Shown: in pieces, positions 8,742 through 17,999 of the stretch
Layout of the letters: each line of letters begins with the position of its first letter
How positions within the stretch are numbered: the first letter of the stretch is position 1
Source: Allocoleopsis franciscana PCC 7113
Lineage (GTDB): Bacteria; Cyanobacteriota; Cyanobacteriia; Cyanobacteriales; Coleofasciculaceae
DNA length: 64,000 nt
Assembly (NCBI RefSeq): GCF_000317515.1
Contig: NC_019738.1
Span: 967,501-1,031,500 of the forward strand
Direction of reading: 5' to 3'
The notes under the pieces: model-generated
What the model was told of the DNA's origin: nothing
The model's database searches: none
What the model saw: only the letters and a program-made list of their open reading frames with translations
Program-made: the position numbers and the translations under genes

Positions 8742-9630
8742 TTGAGTGCTCCCTTTACGAACAGTGTTGGAATTAAGTTGGCGTGAAAACGAGGTAAAGG
8801 TATCTGTTCATCATTCTTTCTCAGAACCAGATTTGACCTTGTGATAGTTAATACTTATTTGAGGGAATTAATACTTGTTGTTGTTTTTTGACTAAAGTTT
8901 AGCGACCCTTAAGGATGTTTATTTACAGTTCTTAATTCCGAATCTCGGTGAGTAATTGTTGTGATTTCTTGATAATTACTCTCTTCGGGATTAGCGCCTT
9001 AAAGTGAAACGGGATTATATCAAAGCTAGGTCAAAAAAAATACTTCGTCAACAAGGAAAAAGGAAATCAAAAGGTAAAACAACAGCAAATGCACGCTTGA
9101 AGGTTGCAATCATGAGACCGTGGATTGCTGAAGTTATGAAATATTTGGGGTATAAATTGATTAGTCTCTAATTCTACCAAGCGGAAGCAGGAATTGTCAC
9201 TGGGGATAACCCGAAAAGTTATCAAAAACTAAACCGGAAAAGAATTATAAGCGAATACGCATTAATACTTAGTCTTTATGATCGTTAACAACTGATACTT
9301 CGACAGCTCCTAATCCAGAATCTCAACTGGATTGTCTAGCTGAAGTTGAACCGAGTTTGCCTAAGTGGAAGGTTGAGTGCTTTCAACGATTCAGTTCTAA
9401 AGGGATCAAGTCCTTTAACGTTATGTTGACAAAAATTAATTTTTGTGTATAACTAGAGGCTGGTTGTATCTTGCCGCAACTATATATTTTAGCTTTGGTA
9501 TTTTGTAAAAAATACGGATACAGTACTAAAGCAGATGTAGTAATAATAACGATTAATTGATCAAGGTCTTTAGCTTATATCTAACAAGCTAATCTTCTGT
9601 CGATTCAGTAAGTTTGGGAGAGAAGAATCC
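8742..9630. other. Long AT-rich intergenic region upstream of pckA and the glycosyltransferase
   Basis: This divergent promoter region has no convincing gene. TTAATACTT occurs at 8848-8856 and again at 8868-8876, exactly 20 bases apart, and a third time at 9262-9270. The spaced pair, about 110-135 bases upstream of pckA, could be an activator or repressor site. One short basic frame (9004-9171) is listed separately. The rest shows scattered stops and looks decayed. Confidence 0.5.
9004..9171 (+). CDS. Short basic ORF, possible gene remnant
   Basis: A GTG at 9004 opens 55 codons ending at TAA 9169-9171. The peptide is very basic in its first half (ARSKKILRQQGKRKSKGK) and ends in an amphipathic stretch (MRPWIAEVMKYLGYKLISL). 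I do not recognise it. There is no good ribosome binding site. It could be the broken end of a mobile-element or nucleic-acid-binding gene, or not a gene at all. Confidence 0.22.
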   Translation: MKRDYIKARSKKILRQQGKRKSKGKTTANARLKVAIMRPWIAEVMKYLGYKLISL

Positions 9631-10917
9631 ATGGAGCACAAAAAAATAAAAGCTTTAATGATTGTAGAGCAATGCAATCCTACTTTCCCTTCGGTTCCGT
9701 TTGTCGCTTATAACTTATTTAAAGAAATCGACCGTATTGTTGATGTAACCCTTGTTACTCATGAAAGAAATAGGGATGCATTTGAAACAAAAACAGACCA
9801 CAAAAAAGTTATTTATATTTCCCAAGGAGATTTCAATACCAAGTACTATAATTTTGTAGAAGGGTTCGCGACGAAAGGACGAATTAACTGGCCTTTATAT
9901 CATACTTTAACCTATCCTATTTACGGAGAATTTGATAATAAGGTATACCAGCAATTTAAACAGTCAATATTGAGAGGAGATTATGATATCGTTCATGCCT
10001 TAACTCCGATGATGCCGAGATACCCTCATAAAGTAGTTAAAGCATGTACAAAAACTCCTTTTCTGCTAGGGCCTGTGAATGGAGGGCTTCCTTTCCCCAG
10101 TGGATTTCAAGAAACAGCCAAGCAGGAATCAGCTAACTTAAACTTTTTGAGAGCCTTGGGACGCTCATTAATACCAGGCTATGTAGAGACTTACAAAAAA
10201 GCTGATAAGATTTTAGTGGGTTCAGCCTATACATTGCAAATGTTAAAGGATATGTTTGCAATTCCCAATGATAAAACTGAACTATTCTATGAGAACGGCA
10301 TCTCTAAAGACTTTTTAAGTCGGGCTAAAAATGCCAGTGATGGCAGCAAAGTTAAGTTGCTTTTTGTGGGAAGATTAGTTCCTTATAAATGTGCCGATGT
10401 TGTTATTGAAGCAATAAGCCACTTAGACAAAGAAATTCAAGATAAAATTTCTCTTTCAATCGTAGGTGATGGTTCGGAAAGAGCTAATTTAGAAAAACAA
10501 GTACAAGAACTAAATTTAGGCGATATAGTCAATTTTGTAGGCTGGATTAATCAACAGCAAACTCTCGAATATTACAGCCAATCAGATATATTTTGCTTTC
10601 CTTCCATTCGAGAATTCGGAGGAGCTGTGGTTTTGGAAGCTATGGCTTGTGGACTTCCCTGCATAGTGGCTAATAATGGTGGAATTGCTGAATATGTCAC
10701 TGAAGAAACTGGATTTAAAATAGACCCAATTTCCAGGGAGTATTTAGTACAAGAAGTGATGGATAAAATTAAGTTACTAGTTAAAGATGAGCCGCTTCGG
10801 AAAACCATGTCGATTAAAGCTGTTGAAAGGGTTCAAGAATTTGAATGGGAACGAAAGGCTAAAAGAATTGTCGCCATTTATCAAGAATTAATTGAGGCAA
10901 AACGTAGTTTTTCATGA
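9631..10917 (+). CDS. GT4-family glycosyltransferase
   Basis: A 428-residue GT-B enzyme. The C-terminal nucleotide-sugar domain begins at KLLFVGRLVPYK (243-253) and has the EX7E motif between E328 and E336 (REFGGAVVLEAMACG), then NNGGIAEYV. The N-terminal acceptor domain includes DIVHALTPMMPRYPHK (119-134) and GPVNGG (147-152). No membrane segment is seen. The acceptor cannot be predicted; roles in exopolysaccharide or O-antigen synthesis are typical. GGGAGAGAAG upstream of the ATG is a fair ribosome site. The gene stands alone and is clearly more AT-rich (AAA/ATT codons dominate) than its neighbours, which suggests horizontal acquisition. Confidence 0.9.
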   Translation: MEHKKIKALMIVEQCNPTFPSVPFVAYNLFKEIDRIVDVTLVTHERNRDAFETKTDHKKVIYISQGDFNTKYYNFVEGFATKGRINWPLYHTLTYPIYGEFDNKVYQQFKQSILRGDYDIVHALTPMMPRYPHKVVKACTKTPFLLGPVNGGLPFPSGFQETAKQESANLNFLRALGRSLIPGYVETYKKADKILVGSAYTLQMLKDMFAIPNDKTELFYENGISKDFLSRAKNASDGSKVKLLFVGRLVPYKCADVVIEAISHLDKEIQDKISLSIVGDGSERANLEKQVQELNLGDIVNFVGWINQQQTLEYYSQSDIFCFPSIREFGGAVVLEAMACGLPCIVANNGGIAEYVTEETGFKIDPISREYLVQEVMDKIKLLVKDEPLRKTMSIKAVERVQEFEWERKAKRIVAIYQELIEAKRSFS

Positions 10918-11472
10918 AACTAGTTTTTTGACCCTCAAAAGCCGTAACGGCTCACCCTTTCTGGTAACATAACAGGCGGGACATCATTGCATGGGTGCAT
11001 ATTACTCAGATACAATTTTTGTTTGGGAAATCAGAAGCTTCAATAATTTGAAATCTTACTGAAGAGCTAAACCCTGTACCTTTTTGCAAGTGAACGAGTT
11101 CAAGACTTAAAACCCTTGCTCCACCAGTACACTAATTTTACAAAATTTACACACAACGGCTATAACTTGGCAAGATTGTAATTGGATGAGTTAAATGCAT
11201 CCGTCCGAATGGTGCCACAGTAGCAAAGTAAAGTATTCAGGCTTGTAGCAATCCCCCACGGTAGTGATCAGCTTTGCTGGTGCGCTACGCATCATTATTT
11301 TTGGCAAACTCTTGCCGAAAAACCTTTTCTATGCTTTTCCTCCTTCTAGAGTGAGAATCGCTGATGCGTGAATCTCGTTAGAGTAAAGAAGGTAGAATTG
11401 TCGATATTTTGTAATAATTCTTAAAGGTTAACCGCCCGTAAGACACCAATACATTAATTAAGCCTAGAAAAA
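10918..11472. other. Intergenic region after the glycosyltransferase
   Basis: No gene is recognised. A short hairpin, AGCCG-TAA-CGGCT (10940-10952), follows the glycosyltransferase stop by about 20 bases and could be a weak terminator, but it lacks a proper T-tract. The remainder has no visible repeat or RNA gene. Confidence 0.4.
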
Positions 11473-11676
11473 ATGGATAGCAATTCGGCGAATCTAGGGA
11501 TTCCCCTGACGGCTCAAGACAGAGAAGCATTAGACGAGATATTTAAAGCCGTCGCTGCTGACGAGATTAAACAAATCGATGAGACGGTGGCTCGTTACTC
11601 AATTGTGCCGTTGGAACCCTGGGAAGAAGCTGGTTGGGTGGTCAACAGTTCCTTACCACCGAATGACCATTTGTAG
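11473..11676 (+). CDS. Small acidic hypothetical protein
   Basis: A 67-residue protein starting at ATG 11473. It is acidic and probably helical in the middle (DREALDEIFKAVAADEIKQIDETVARYSIV), ending in EPWEEAGWVVNSSLPPNDHL. It has no signal or membrane segment. I do not recognise the family. It precedes mutS2 on the same strand by about 140 bases. The amino-acid composition looks like a real protein rather than noise, but support is limited to that. Confidence 0.45.
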   Translation: MDSNSANLGIPLTAQDREALDEIFKAVAADEIKQIDETVARYSIVPLEPWEEAGWVVNSSLPPNDHL

Positions 11677-11818
11677 GCTTAGCCCTTTTTCACAGTGATG
11701 GATGAGGGTGGGAAAGTGAGGCAAGAAACATTACGGTTAATCCCACTCGCGGCGAATTGGGAAATTGTCCCATAATGACGTTAGGGAACGCTTTAACACC
11801 TGAAATTTTTGATTCAAT

Positions 11819-14338
11819 TTGATTCAATCTGAAACATTACAACTACTAGAATGGTCACGCCTGTGCCAGCACCTGGCTACATTTGCCGCTACAAAGCTGG
11901 GGGCGATCGCAGCTCATCATCTCCAACCGCCAGCCACACTGTCTGAGAGTCTGGACTTGCTGACTCAGACGAAAGAAGTTTACCAACTAGAGGCACGGTT
12001 AACCAGTGGGCTGTCCTTTGAGGGAATCCAGGATATTGGCGAGTCGTTGGAGAGGGCAGAACTTCAGGGACTTTTGTCTGGCGAAGAACTGTTAGCGATC
12101 GCCACTACACTGTCTGGTGTGCGTCGCTTGCGTCGTGTGATTGACGATCAAGAAGACGTGCCTATCCTCAATGAGTTGGTAGCAGAGGTGCGAACTTATC
12201 CAGAACTGGAGCAAGAAATCCACCACAGCATCGATGAACGAGGCGATGTAGCGGATCGAGCCAGCCCCAAGTTGGCGGGAATACGGCTCAAGCTGAAGTC
12301 CTTGCGCGACCGAATTTATCAAGTGCTTCAGGGGATTTTGCAGCGTCAAGGCGGTGCCGTTCAGCAACAGGTGATTACCCAAAGAGGCGATCGCTTTGTT
12401 ATCCCCGTCAAAGCACCCCAGAAAGACGCGATTCCCGGTATTGTACACGATACCTCTAGCACAGGTGCTACGGTTTATGTCGAACCCAACGCCATTGTCG
12501 GACTCTCGAATCAGCTTAGAATCCATCGGCGTCAAGAGCAAACCGAAGAAGAAGCAATCCTGCGTGCCTTAACACAGCAGGTGGCAGCCGTTAAGCCCGA
12601 TTTAGAAAAGTTGTTAGCCGTGGCAACAGCGCTGGATTTGGCAACGGCAAAAGCCCGGTATAGCTTGTGGCTACAAGCCAATCCACCCCGATTTATTGAC
12701 CGTCAGGCTGGAGAAACCATCACCCTGCGCGAACTCCGGCATCCCTTGTTAGTTTGGCAGCAGCAGCACGAACAGGGTACACCCGTTGTCCCAATTAACG
12801 TGCAGATTCAGCCGTCCATTCGTGTGGTAGCGATTACCGGCCCGAATACGGGGGGTAAAACGGTTACTTTGAAAACCCTGGGCTTAGCAGCACTGATGGC
12901 TAAGGTAGGTTTGTTTGTCCCAGCAAGAGAACCGGTGGAACTGCCTTGGTTTGATCAGGTATTAGCCGATATTGGGGATGAACAGTCCATTGAGCAGAGT
13001 TTATCGACTTTTTCGGGTCACATTCGCCGCATTAGTCGGATTCTTGAGGCAATCCGTGGAGAGTCGGAAGCGTTGCAGGTTGACACGCTGTTAGCGCCGC
13101 GCCAGAATTCAGACGAGGATGCCGCCCAGGTTGAAAGTTGGGAAGACGATGCACAAACGTCTAATCTTCTTCAACCTTCAACCCCAGCCCCCAGCCCCTC
13201 ATTAGTGTTGTTGGATGAAGTGGGTGCGGGAACTGATCCGGCAGAAGGAAGTGCTTTAGCGATCGCATTGCTGCAACATTTAGCGAATACAGCCCAGTTA
13301 ACCGTTGCCACCACTCACTATGGCGAACTCAAGGCGCTGAAATATCAAGATGAGCGATTTGAGAATGCCTCGGTTGAATTTGATGATAGTACTCTTCAAC
13401 CGACTTATCGGTTATTGTGGGGTATTCCAGGCCGTTCTAACGCCTTAGCGGTGGCACGACGTTTGGGGTTAAATCCCAACGTGGTTGATCAAGCGCAAAG
13501 CCTAATCGGCGGTGCCTCCGAAGATATCAACCAAGTGATTGCGGGTTTAGAAGCCCAACGGCGTCGCCAGGAAACAAAGGCAAAAGAGGCAACCCAGTTA
13601 CTCCAACAAGCAGAACGCCTGCATCAAGAGGTCTCTGATCGGGCAAGGCTGTTAAATGAGCGGGAACGGACATTGAAGCTGTCTCAGGAACGCGCCGTGC
13701 AGGAAGCGCTGGTTCAAGCCAAGGAAGAAATTGCCCAAGTGATTCGGACGTTGCAACAAGGGCCAAAAAGCGCTCAAAATGCCCAAAAAGCAACCGACGC
13801 CCTCCAGGAAATTGCCCAACGCCGTCTTCCGGCAAAGCTGCCTGCCAAACAGAAACCTAGCTTTAGACCCAAAGTCGGCGATCGCATCCGTATTCCCCGC
13901 TTAAATCAGACGGCTGAGGTACTGAGTGCCCCAGATGAAGACGGTGAACTCACGGTGCGCTTTGGCTTGATGAAAATGACCGTGCTGCTTTCGGATGTGG
14001 AATCTCTTGATGGGCAAAAAGCCGAGATGCCAGTCAAACAGAAACCCGCCCCAGCACCGACTCCTGCTGTAGCATCGCCACCGTCTCCAGTTGTCCGAAC
14101 CGATAAAAATACAATTGATATTCGGGGCAAGCATGTTGCAGATGCCGAGTTTGAGTTGGAGCAAGGGATTTCTGAAGCAACCCAATTGGGGACACTGTGG
14201 ATTATTCACGGAAAAGGAACGGGAAAGCTACGCCAAGGGGTTCATGCATTCCTGGAACGCCATCCCCTGGTTGAGCGGTTTGAGTTGGCCCAACAAGCGG
14301 AGGGTGGTACAGGTGTCACACTGGCTTACCTTAAATAG
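11819..14338 (+). CDS. mutS2: MutS2 endonuclease/ATPase
   Basis: An 839-residue MutS2 with Walker A GPNTGGKT (341-348), Walker B LVLLDE (462-467) and a C-terminal Smr nuclease domain with DIRGKH (about 766) and HGKGTGKL (about 796). A small beta-rich module (KVGDRIRIPRLNQTAEV) precedes Smr. MutS2 acts on branched DNA and, in some bacteria, on collided ribosomes; mismatch-repair domains I and II are absent as expected. The start must be TTG 11819, since no in-frame ATG precedes the conserved SETLQLLEWSRL. Residues 415-460 are an acidic/proline-rich insertion between the Walker motifs. Confidence 0.95.
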   Translation: MIQSETLQLLEWSRLCQHLATFAATKLGAIAAHHLQPPATLSESLDLLTQTKEVYQLEARLTSGLSFEGIQDIGESLERAELQGLLSGEELLAIATTLSGVRRLRRVIDDQEDVPILNELVAEVRTYPELEQEIHHSIDERGDVADRASPKLAGIRLKLKSLRDRIYQVLQGILQRQGGAVQQQVITQRGDRFVIPVKAPQKDAIPGIVHDTSSTGATVYVEPNAIVGLSNQLRIHRRQEQTEEEAILRALTQQVAAVKPDLEKLLAVATALDLATAKARYSLWLQANPPRFIDRQAGETITLRELRHPLLVWQQQHEQGTPVVPINVQIQPSIRVVAITGPNTGGKTVTLKTLGLAALMAKVGLFVPAREPVELPWFDQVLADIGDEQSIEQSLSTFSGHIRRISRILEAIRGESEALQVDTLLAPRQNSDEDAAQVESWEDDAQTSNLLQPSTPAPSPSLVLLDEVGAGTDPAEGSALAIALLQHLANTAQLTVATTHYGELKALKYQDERFENASVEFDDSTLQPTYRLLWGIPGRSNALAVARRLGLNPNVVDQAQSLIGGASEDINQVIAGLEAQRRRQETKAKEATQLLQQAERLHQEVSDRARLLNERERTLKLSQERAVQEALVQAKEEIAQVIRTLQQGPKSAQNAQKATDALQEIAQRRLPAKLPAKQKPSFRPKVGDRIRIPRLNQTAEVLSAPDEDGELTVRFGLMKMTVLLSDVESLDGQKAEMPVKQKPAPAPTPAVASPPSPVVRTDKNTIDIRGKHVADAEFELEQGISEATQLGTLWIIHGKGTGKLRQGVHAFLERHPLVERFELAQQAEGGTGVTLAYLK

Positions 14339-14368
14339 TGAGTAACGGGCTGTTTTATACTCATGACC

Positions 14369-14389
14369 CATTACCGATTACCGATTACC
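14369..14389. repeat. Heptamer tandem repeat (CATTACC/GATTACC x3)
   Basis: Three 7-base units run head to tail (CATTACC, GATTACC, GATTACC) just after mutS2. Similar heptamers (ATTACCC) occur at 62671-62687, and related GGTAATGGGT/ACCCATTACC blocks lie between pilT and pilC. These are short tandemly repeated repetitive sequences of the type known from filamentous cyanobacteria. Confidence 0.65.
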
Positions 14390-14530
14390 CAGTTAAGAAT
14401 TATTAACTCAAACGGCAAAACTTTCAAAACTATCACTATGCGGCTGGAAACTTGCCGTAAACTCTGGTAGTCGTGTTTCAAGATTGGTAACTGCTCTCCG
14501 CCCACTAAATTGGTCACCTACTCTAAAGCT

Positions 14531-15121
14531 ATGCGCTCTACCGCAAAGACGCCGCCACCCTCTCCCCCTTGGGAGGAATTGCCTCTGGGTCAAGCGCCAG
14601 ACCCATTAGAGCTGGATAATATCAAAACCCAGCTAGATTTGATTTTACTAGCGCTAGAAGCCTTAGCCGATATTGGTTCTGAGGCGATGCTCCAGGCCGC
14701 AGCTGACTTAAATTTAGAGTCGATGGTGTCGGATCGGGTGGGTTTATGGCGTCTGCGGCAGTCCAACCCCCTGCGAAAAAGTTCGGGAGGGCGGAAAAAG
14801 TTAGATGTGGAAGAAGCGCGATCGCTTGTTCTGATGATCTGCCACCTAGCCAAACAGCATCAGGAGTTAATCCGTCGTGCTGTCTCGCTTTTGGAACAAA
14901 TGGCAGAACAAAACAATGAACCGCATCACGCGGCTTTGTTAGGAGATTATCTGGATACGTTTAGCAATACCTACCAGGAGCGCATGGAGCAAGGAGAAAA
15001 TGTATCGCCGGATCGGTTGACCCAACTGGCTCTTAAACTGCTGATCGATTTGCTGTTCTATAGCGGCCCCAACGGTCACCGACGCCTCTGGTTAGCCCTG
15101 CTGGAGCGAGCGCGAGACTGA
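14531..15121 (+). CDS. DUF3038 protein
   Basis: A protein of about 196 residues read from ATG 14531 (an in-frame TTG at 14510 would add seven). After a proline-rich start come mainly helical segments: LDLILLALEALADIGSEAMLQAA, then a long helix around KKLDVEEARSLVLMICHLAKQHQELIRRAVSLLEQM. It ends in LALKLLIDLLFYSGPNGHRRLWLALLER, the family's characteristic C-terminus. DUF3038 is cyanobacterial and its function is unknown. The next gene, DUF4335, is its usual neighbour, about 180 bases downstream. There is no membrane segment. Confidence 0.8.
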   Translation: MRSTAKTPPPSPPWEELPLGQAPDPLELDNIKTQLDLILLALEALADIGSEAMLQAAADLNLESMVSDRVGLWRLRQSNPLRKSSGGRKKLDVEEARSLVLMICHLAKQHQELIRRAVSLLEQMAEQNNEPHHAALLGDYLDTFSNTYQERMEQGENVSPDRLTQLALKLLIDLLFYSGPNGHRRLWLALLERARD

Positions 15122-15298
15122 AGTCCTCTAGCCCCTAAAAGCGAGGAGCGAGGAGTTATATCATTTTGGATTTTGGACTATATATCAAGAGACTCCGAAG
15201 CCAATATGTGGGGGATGAAAAAAACAATACAACGATTTTGTTGGCTTGCTCTTAACACCACTTTCCCCTAACTCAAACCTCAAAACGTCTTTAATCTC

Positions 15299-16981
15299 AT
15301 GCCTCTATCAAATTCAAACTTACGACGATATACTCCCCCGACCTGTACTTTAGAAATCGCGGCAAAAACTTCGCCCCTGTCACGATTTGTCGGGCAGTCT
15401 GTACTGAAGAATTTACGCTTTGAGCTGCGTTTTGATGACCCACGACAGCCCGATGACCAACGGGTGACGATCCGAGGCGATGAGATAGAGCTAGAAATGT
15501 TGTGTGAAGCGGTGAACAGCTACATACAACACTTCTTAGAATCGCCATCGACGCAACAGTTACTCATCTCTGGAACACCAAGGGCGAGTAGTGGCTTAAC
15601 TACTCATGACAATCTCAGCCAGGATTCTCTCGCTTCACCTGCCCCTAGGGTGATGAATTCAGATGCGATCGCCTCTCGCTCTCTTTATCAAGAACCGGGC
15701 AAGTTGGACGATTCAACGCTAGACCCTAACCTCAAGCGAAACCCCAAACGGCGATCGCTTAAAGCCCGATCTCTAGCTACAGATATTTACCTGGAACCTA
15801 AAGGCTTACTCGCCCATAACCTCATTCTGGGTCACTTGGCTAACGAAGAATCCGGCCCTTTCGTTAATCTGAGCGTCACCCAGTTATTCGACCTAGCCAC
15901 TGCATTGGATGAATACGCATCGGATGCAGTAGCCTTGCCCAATCTCAATCCTTTAAGTTGGAAGAAAGCCCCACCGGCTTGGGCGGGTACGGCAGCGGCT
16001 GTTGTGTTAGCCGTGGGAGTCACGGCGGCGACGGTGAAATACTTTGATCAGCCGAAAAATCAGCCTGTTGCAACAACCGCAAATCAGCCACCGAGTCCAA
16101 CACCACCTGCCCCTGCAACACCAGTAGCCACTCCTCCCATCACGCTCCTGCCAACGCCAACAGTGCCATCTCCTCTGGCTACAGCACCCATACTGCCACC
16201 CCCTTCTCGCGTCAATATTCCATCGACGCCTTCACCGCTCAATCTCCCTTTAGGGAATCAAGGTTCGACGAATTCTTCTCTAGGAAATCAACGCCCAACT
16301 ACCATTATTGGTGTTAATCCGTCTGAACCTGCAACGAACCGACCCAATCGTCCGGATATCCCTGTTTTTACGGGTGGAGCAGCCGATCGCCCTAGTTCTA
16401 TGGCTCCTACTCCTACAGTTGCTATTTCTAAGAGAAATCCTTCTCCTTCTGCTCCTTCTGCTGACAAGGCTCCCCCTGCACAAGCTCCCAGGCAAACCAC
16501 GAAACCGGGCATACCGGAAACCGCTCCCTCCCTACCCAATTTACCCTCTCTCAATCCGAGTCCATCTACAGCGTCTAATGGGGAGAATCCATCCATCCCT
16601 CCCGCTACCACTCGCACGACTTCTCCCACCGCCGAGATAAACCAATCGGCGTCTGCTCCAAGCGATACGGGGGATAAGAATACACTGTTTGACAGAATTC
16701 CTCAAGTTGGAGAGGTAAGAGACTATCTCCAACAGCGCTGGAAGCCGCCTTCGGGCTTAACTCAAATCCTGGAGTATTATGTCTTCCTCAATCCGAATGG
16801 TACAGTTGAGCGAATCATTCCGATTAACAGCGCAGCGGTAGAAAATCTCAACCGCACGAATATACCGACGCCCGGTGAATCGTTTGTGTCTGCTGTCCAG
16901 GGAGAAGGGAACCCAAAAATCCGTGTGGTTTTTAATCCAGATGGCAAGGTACAGACTTTTTATGAAGGTCGAGAAAGGTGA
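15299..16981 (+). CDS. DUF4335 membrane protein with Pro/Ser-rich linker
   Basis: A 560-residue protein. Residues 1-90 carry the DUF4335 opening (LRRYTPPTCTLEI ... LRFELRFDDPRQPDDQRVTIRG), which resembles a small beta domain. A membrane segment near residue 230 (AWAGTAAAVVLAVGVTAATV) is followed by some 230 residues rich in proline, serine and threonine. A compact C-terminal domain (from about 465) contains LEYYVFLNPNGTVERIIPIN and VVFNPDGKVQTFYEG. The topology suggests a cytoplasmic N-domain, one span and an outside linker and domain. It pairs with DUF3038 upstream. The function is unknown; a cell-envelope or division-related role is only a guess. Confidence 0.82.
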   Translation: MPLSNSNLRRYTPPTCTLEIAAKTSPLSRFVGQSVLKNLRFELRFDDPRQPDDQRVTIRGDEIELEMLCEAVNSYIQHFLESPSTQQLLISGTPRASSGLTTHDNLSQDSLASPAPRVMNSDAIASRSLYQEPGKLDDSTLDPNLKRNPKRRSLKARSLATDIYLEPKGLLAHNLILGHLANEESGPFVNLSVTQLFDLATALDEYASDAVALPNLNPLSWKKAPPAWAGTAAAVVLAVGVTAATVKYFDQPKNQPVATTANQPPSPTPPAPATPVATPPITLLPTPTVPSPLATAPILPPPSRVNIPSTPSPLNLPLGNQGSTNSSLGNQRPTTIIGVNPSEPATNRPNRPDIPVFTGGAADRPSSMAPTPTVAISKRNPSPSAPSADKAPPAQAPRQTTKPGIPETAPSLPNLPSLNPSPSTASNGENPSIPPATTRTTSPTAEINQSASAPSDTGDKNTLFDRIPQVGEVRDYLQQRWKPPSGLTQILEYYVFLNPNGTVERIIPINSAAVENLNRTNIPTPGESFVSAVQGEGNPKIRVVFNPDGKVQTFYEGRER

Positions 16982-17203
16982 ACGACCCTAGGTTTGGTTC
17001 GCTTTGCCAGTCTTATCGTCCAATTTAAAAACTGTCACAGTCCGAGGGAAGTGGAACGTGCGACTTTGAGCCATTTGAGGCAAGGCACACTGTAACTTTT
17101 TCTGTACGGTTGAACAACTGTCTCTCCTGTCGATTCTCTAATGAGCCACAATATCTACCATAAGAATAAATATTTTTCTTCCATCATTTGAGGTAGAGAG
17201 ACT

Positions 17204-17485
17204 ATGCAAACACCAGCGGGCAATCAAACACACAGTACGGGATGGGTTGTTCAAGCTTGGTCTTCTTTTGCTATTGCCGTTGTTGCCATGACGATTGGCA
17301 TCCTCAACCTTCCTGTGGATAATTGGATCAAAGGCTACATGGGAATCGGTTTATCGTTTACCGTTGGCTCTACATTCAGTGTGGCAAAAACCACTAGGGA
17401 CATGCACGAAGCGAAAAGAATCACCTCAAGAATCGAGGAAGCGAGAGTGGAAAAACTCCTCAACGAACACCACCCCCTAAAATAA
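17204..17485 (+). CDS. YiaA/YiaB-family inner membrane protein
   Basis: A 93-residue protein with two membrane helices (about 18-37 and 44-60). It carries the family pattern W..........GI..LP ... KGYMGIGL ... F..AKTTRD..E, which ends in a charged helix. AGGTAGAGAG stands a few bases upstream of the ATG. The YiaA/YiaB two-helix domain is widespread, and its function is not established. It stands alone and converges with the ferredoxin operon on the other strand. Confidence 0.82.
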   Translation: MQTPAGNQTHSTGWVVQAWSSFAIAVVAMTIGILNLPVDNWIKGYMGIGLSFTVGSTFSVAKTTRDMHEAKRITSRIEEARVEKLLNEHHPLK

Positions 17486-17546
17486 AACCCTCAACAGCAC
17501 TCAGCTATCAAGGGTTTTGGGTTGGAACGGTTGGCCAAACAGACGA

Positions 17547-17999
17547 TTAATGCCGTTTTCTGGCCTTTTTATGCTGTTGTTTGAGCCTCTTTTGCCGACT
17601 CTGGATGGCAACTAAGCTATGGTCAATGGGATAACCGACAAGCGGAATCACCTGATATTGACGCTCTTGTTCAAGCTGCTTAAGTTCGGTGTAATCAACC
17701 CAGTGAATACAATCAACCGGACAAGTTTCAATCGCTTCCTGAATCACTTCTTCGGAATCACCATCTTGCCGAATGACACGCGATCGCCCATAATCCTCTT
17801 CGATGTAAAAGGTGTTGCGAGCGACATGGGCACAGTGCTTACAGCCAATACAGGTAATTTCATCAACATAAACACCCTTCTGCCGTAGAGCACCTCCGAG
17901 CTCGGGTTCAAAGCCGGAACGCTCCGGTGCATCGCGAAAGATGCCTCCTAGTTCTGGCTCTAAACCGGAACGCTCCGGTATCGGGGAGGAATCAGACAT
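17547..17999 (-). CDS. Ferredoxin-like [4Fe-4S] protein
   Basis: The cluster motif is CIGCKHCAHVA with a fourth cysteine in CPVDC, giving one [4Fe-4S] site. It is embedded in VDEITCIGCKHC ... ETCPVDCIHWVDY, typical of a cyanobacterial and plastid ferredoxin-like family. The C-terminus is a basic tail (RQKRLKQQHKKARKRH). Upstream of the cluster the segment PERSG(L/F)EPELGG occurs twice, an exact 51-base period at DNA level (CCGGAACGCTCCGGT at 17914 and 17965). The ATG at 17999 overlaps the Ycf35 stop as TGATG, implying translational coupling; a GTG one codon earlier is less likely. The redox partner is unknown. Confidence 0.88.
   Translation of the reverse strand: MSDSSPIPERSGLEPELGGIFRDAPERSGFEPELGGALRQKGVYVDEITCIGCKHCAHVARNTFYIEEDYGRSRVIRQDGDSEEVIQEAIETCPVDCIHWVDYTELKQLEQERQYQVIPLVGYPIDHSLVAIQSRQKRLKQQHKKARKRH

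Noticed and set aside
12092-12541. 149-codon minus-strand frame inside mutS2
   Set aside because: It is fully covered by the MutS2 coding sequence, whose motifs are intact.
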